This document shows positions 60,962 through 64,000 of a stretch of DNA of 64,000 nt, piece by piece. A program made the position numbers and the translations under genes. Origin of the DNA: Acanthornis magna (lineage: Eukaryota; Chordata; Aves; Passeriformes; Acanthizidae); assembly GCA_036785705.1 (NCBI GenBank), contig JAWUZG010000001.1, forward strand, positions 1,984,001 through 2,048,000. The letters are read 5' to 3'. The first letter of the stretch is position 1. Every line of letters starts with the position of its first letter. The notes under the pieces are model-generated. The model saw only the letters and a list, made by a program, of their open reading frames with translations, made no database searches and had not been told where the DNA came from.

Positions 60962-60974
60962 GAAGAAAGGAAGA
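60378..60974. repeat. giant polypurine microsatellite tract
   Basis: About 600 bases are all A and G on the plus strand except for TT at 60428-60429. From 60430 to 60974 there are 545 purines without a break. It is layered: a poly(A) run (60385-60418), AAAAAG/AAAAGG hexamers, a short GGGGAA block (about 60727-60757), then near-perfect AAAAG pentamers (about 60780-60955). The 225- and 241-codon open frames (lysine/glutamate/arginine repeats one way, phenylalanine/serine/leucine the other) are not genes. Confidence 0.97.
60727..60757 (+). other. potential G-quadruplex motif
   Basis: Inside the purine tract, GGGGAA repeats give five G-runs of at least three separated by AA. This satisfies the usual G3+N1-7 pattern on the plus strand. 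Confidence 0.7.
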
Positions 60975-62378
60975 CTTCAAACTACTCCCCTTCCCAAACA
61001 AACTAAGGCCTCAGTCCTGTGCTGTGCAGGATCTCTTTTGAAATGCAATTTGCCGAATGAGATTTTGATAAATGATGACTCAACTATGCAAGGAAATAAT
61101 AATCCACATCATTGTTTTAACATTCTTTAACAGTCTTCTCATGCTGGTTCTGCAGTATACAGTGTTTCAGGGCAATACATTGTGTCTTCTTTAATGCAGG
61201 AGGGCTTGACAGTTATTTTGAGAACGGATATCATAATATGAATTGTATAAACACGTACAGGAACATTTAAAACTAGCAGCATCTGAATATAACTTAGCAA
61301 AGTTAAATTACTGTAATGTCAGAAGGATAAGAAATGTGTTCAGTGTTATGAAAAGAACAGATATCCTTGTGCCATATACAGTCCTTATCATTTAATGGCA
61401 TGTAACAATGTTTTGCTGTTAGACAAGCGATCAAATTTTTTAAAATGTAAATAACCTTGTCTTAAATCTATTCCACTCTGATCACTGTGTGACTAAAAAA
61501 AAAACACAGTGAAGCATAATTTTGAAATGGTTTTCCGTCTAGTGAAATAGGTGTCAGTTGTGGGTGTCTTTCAGCTGCTGGAGGTTTTAATCGGAGCAAA
61601 GGAGATCAATGCACAGAACAGGAAGGAAAAGTCATTGCAAGAGTCTTTGAGAAGTTTTCGGCTTCTCTTCCCCTCCCAGCCCTTTCACTCCCCTGTGATC
61701 TTAAAAACAAACTGTTGCCCTTGGCAGTGCTGTTTATGTTACAGAGGATTTCACCACATTGAGGCAAGAATTAAACTAGAACTAAGTATCAGAGCTCTTT
61801 GAGGTCTTCCTCCAAAGCTCTCTGAAACCCATGTAAAAGGGGTTCTGTTTTTGATTTTTTTCACAAGTCATGTATATGTCCTCAACACTGAGTAGTCCTC
61901 AGAGTCCTTCTACTGCTTAAAGTTCTGCTCATTCCAGCCTTTTCCTGTGGCCAGGACGGTTGGGTTGAAGAGCTATAGAAATCACGTGTCCTGAGACTGT
62001 GCCTAGACCACAGAAACTGCAGGTTTTGCTCTATCCAAAACCAGAACAGCTTTTTACAGAAGAAAGTATCAGCCTACTACAGTGCTTAGTAAGAGAAGCT
62101 GAAATCTAATGTGGTATATCATTTGATATGGATGACTCTGTCAGCATTTATCAGGGCATGTGAGAGCAGATTTCAACCCCTGGAGTCTCCTGGACATAGT
62201 GATTTGGATTTATTGTGATAATACTCAGAAGCTCTCTAGAAATCAGCACCTCACACTAAAAGAACAGAGAGTCTCAGAGAGATTACAGCCTAAATCGGCC
62301 AGGCAGGTGAAGGAGGGGAGGGGAAATAGATGCAAAAAGAAGTAAAAAAACTACCCTGCAAGGTAGGTCCATAGAAGA
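60975..62378. other. unique intergenic sequence
   Basis: No gene. An A-run lies at 61495-61504. A weak MIR-like phrase ('aacagagagtctcagagaga', 62262-62281) is too short to call. Confidence 0.55.
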
Positions 62379-62630
62379 TGGATAGAACAAGAGGAAACGG
62401 CTTCGGTGGCTTAGATTAGACATTAGGAAAAGTTTCTTCCCCACAAGGGTTATCAAGCATTGGAACAGCTGCCCGGGGAACTGCTAGGGTCAGGATCCCT
62501 GGAGGTGTTCAAAACGCAGGTAAAAGTGGCACTTAGGAATATGGTACACCTGGAAGTGGTGTGTTAATGGTTTGACTCAAGCTTAGACGCATTTTCCAAC
62601 CTAAACAATTATATGATTCTATGATTCTAA
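62379..62630 (+). mobile_element. CR1 LINE 3' part
   Basis: 'ggatagaacaagaggaaacg', 'gattagacattaggaaaagt', 'ttcttccccacaagggttat', 'caagcattggaacagctgcc', 'tccctggaggtgttcaaaac' and 'cattttccaacctaaacaat', then the tail 'atgattctatgattct'. Structurally the same type as the copies at 36.5 and 48.0 kb. Confidence 0.93.
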
Positions 62631-64000
62631 GACGTGGAACTGGTATTCAGACCTCTCAGCTGACATCACGGTCATGAAACATTTCCCAGATTGAAGCTAA
62701 CACCTCCCCTGCCAAATGCAAGGCTGGACAGGAGGAACAAAATACTAAATGACGTGCGTATTATTTGGACTGTGGGACTGACCATGGATCGTGAAAACTG
62801 AGGCTGGATTGCTGATCTTGATTCCATTGCTGTGCTGGAATGAGCTCAAATCTGCCATTGTGTCACAACGGTGGCTTCGGAACAGCCTTGGTGTCAGTGC
62901 TGCGTGAGCGACTGCGCTCCCCTAACCCAGCAAGTCATTCACAAAAACCCCAAAAATAAAACATCATCTTTAGTTTTCTCAGAAGAAGCTCCTGAAGATG
63001 TGTGGAAGGCTTTCATGACTACTCACAAAGATTGACTGAATGCATGAATTTTCTTTAGAATGAAAACAACCCCTATCCAAATGTCAGAGTGAATTTGCTT
63101 AACTCTGTGATCCCTAATCATAATTTTGCTGTTTCAAATCCTTTGAAGCTCCATTTTTTTCCCCTTTTTGCTGCTAAGGTGGGAAACTTTTTGACAGACT
63201 GTTAGTTCTCTAAGAACAAGTGTCTTTTCTGGCTTTTTATTTGTTTTGTTCCCGGTTTGGTCATAAAATGATTCATAACTATACTAACACCCACAGACAG
63301 TGTCTCTAAAAAATGATTTAAACAAAATGTACTGCATTTTGCACCTTTTTCCATTGTTCTCAAGAACTGAATTTGTTCTCATTTAACTTCAACAAAGATC
63401 AGATTGAGCTGGAACTTGGGTGAGAGAGGTGATAAGTTTGCAGATAATAATGCATCTCATCAGTCATGAATTGCACAAATTAATCTTCAGATAGGGGCAT
63501 GTCATTCAAGAATTTACATGCTATCACTTTAATTGTCAAGAGCTAGTTTCTATTAGGCAGATTGACTGAGAATGAGTAACAGCATTTCCCATTAGTGGAG
63601 GGAAAAGAAAAATTAAGGTAAGTTCAAAAACATTAAGAAAATGCTTTAATAATATTATTTGATTCAGCTTGTAATGAGAAAAAGAGCAAGACCTTAAGTG
63701 AATTAAGACCAAGTGTGCTTTGTTTAATAAATGCTTTCTCTCTGCTTAGAACAAAAGATGTATATGGAAAGAGATAGTGAATGAAAGATGCATTATACAG
63801 GAAAAAGTCTGAGAAAAGGAAAGATCTATTTAAAGGAATACTTTGAAAAAGGCTAAAAGAAGTTCTGTGAAAAACAGTGCCATTTTTTCCTCTTTTTAAA
63901 AAATGAAATTTGATTATTTCATTGTTTTCTGTCCAATGTTGGTAAAAAGCAGGGTTTTTCTTCCTGTAATAAAGCAGACCAAAAGGGCCCTTGCTCTGTG
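62631..64000. other. unique AT-rich sequence to the window edge
   Basis: No gene or repeat recognised. A mildly GC-rich patch with scattered CpGs (about 62860-62935) is far too small for a CpG island. Confidence 0.55.

Noticed and set aside
60276..61041. Open frames of 225 (plus) and 241 (minus) codons, the longest in the window
   Set aside because: They are translations of the polypurine tract: lysine/glutamate/arginine repeats on one strand and phenylalanine/serine/leucine on the other. Open frames are inevitable where no stop codon can form.
1..64000. CRISPR arrays, operons, ribosome binding sites, prokaryotic terminators
   Set aside because: None present. The repeats and base composition are those of a vertebrate (avian) nuclear genome, so bacterial feature types do not apply.

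Overview
The window looks like avian nuclear DNA: an AT-rich, gene-poor intergenic or deep-intronic stretch. The main evidence is a series of CR1 LINE fragments whose 3' ends carry the diagnostic short tandem repeat (variants of ATTCTATG). Also present are one retroviral-type LTR fragment of a kind known from birds, MIR/CORE-SINE relics and old palindromic or DNA-transposon repeats of types shared with turtles and crocodilians. Species and chromosome cannot be fixed from the sequence alone. All repeat-family calls rest on recognising consensus sequences by eye; no search was run.

I find no protein-coding gene that I can support. There is no CpG-island promoter, no recognisable conserved exon, no tRNA, rRNA or snRNA gene and no CRISPR array. 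Every long open frame is explained by a repeat. The two largest (225 and 241 codons) are both strands of one purine tract at 60378-60974. A 133-codon minus-strand frame at 59022-59423 is a minisatellite fused to CR1. Several others are the decayed C-terminal part of the CR1 polyprotein. One 74-codon minus-strand frame at 17765-17989 looks more protein-like than the rest and is kept only as a weak candidate.

Layout. 1-10.7 kb: mostly unique DNA with ancient relics (MIR at 3.2 kb, old CR1 at 4.2 and 5.0 kb, a tRNA-derived SINE-like piece at 5.9 kb). 10.7-13.2 kb: a repeat-dense patch with four CR1 pieces, a MIR and a fossil DNA transposon. 13-25 kb: unique DNA with palindromic repeat relics, MIRs, a CR1, a 40-bp tandem duplication and a strong hairpin. 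25-27.5 kb: CR1, a TATCTA microsatellite, an RFX-like X-box and a CR1 tail. 27.5-35.8 kb: unique DNA with a homeodomain-site cluster at 32.4 kb and a TG microsatellite. 35.8-44.2 kb: LTR fragment and three CR1s. 48-53.4 kb: five CR1 pieces, including a head-to-head inverted pair. 58.8-59.5 kb: a CR1 reverse-transcriptase fragment whose edge has expanded into a 19-unit minisatellite. 60.4-61.0 kb: a very long homopurine tract. 62.4-62.6 kb: a last CR1.

No genes act together here. The points of interest are how repeats seeded other repeats, the possible regulatory islands in unique DNA, and the non-B-DNA-prone tracts. I did not find a new biological system.
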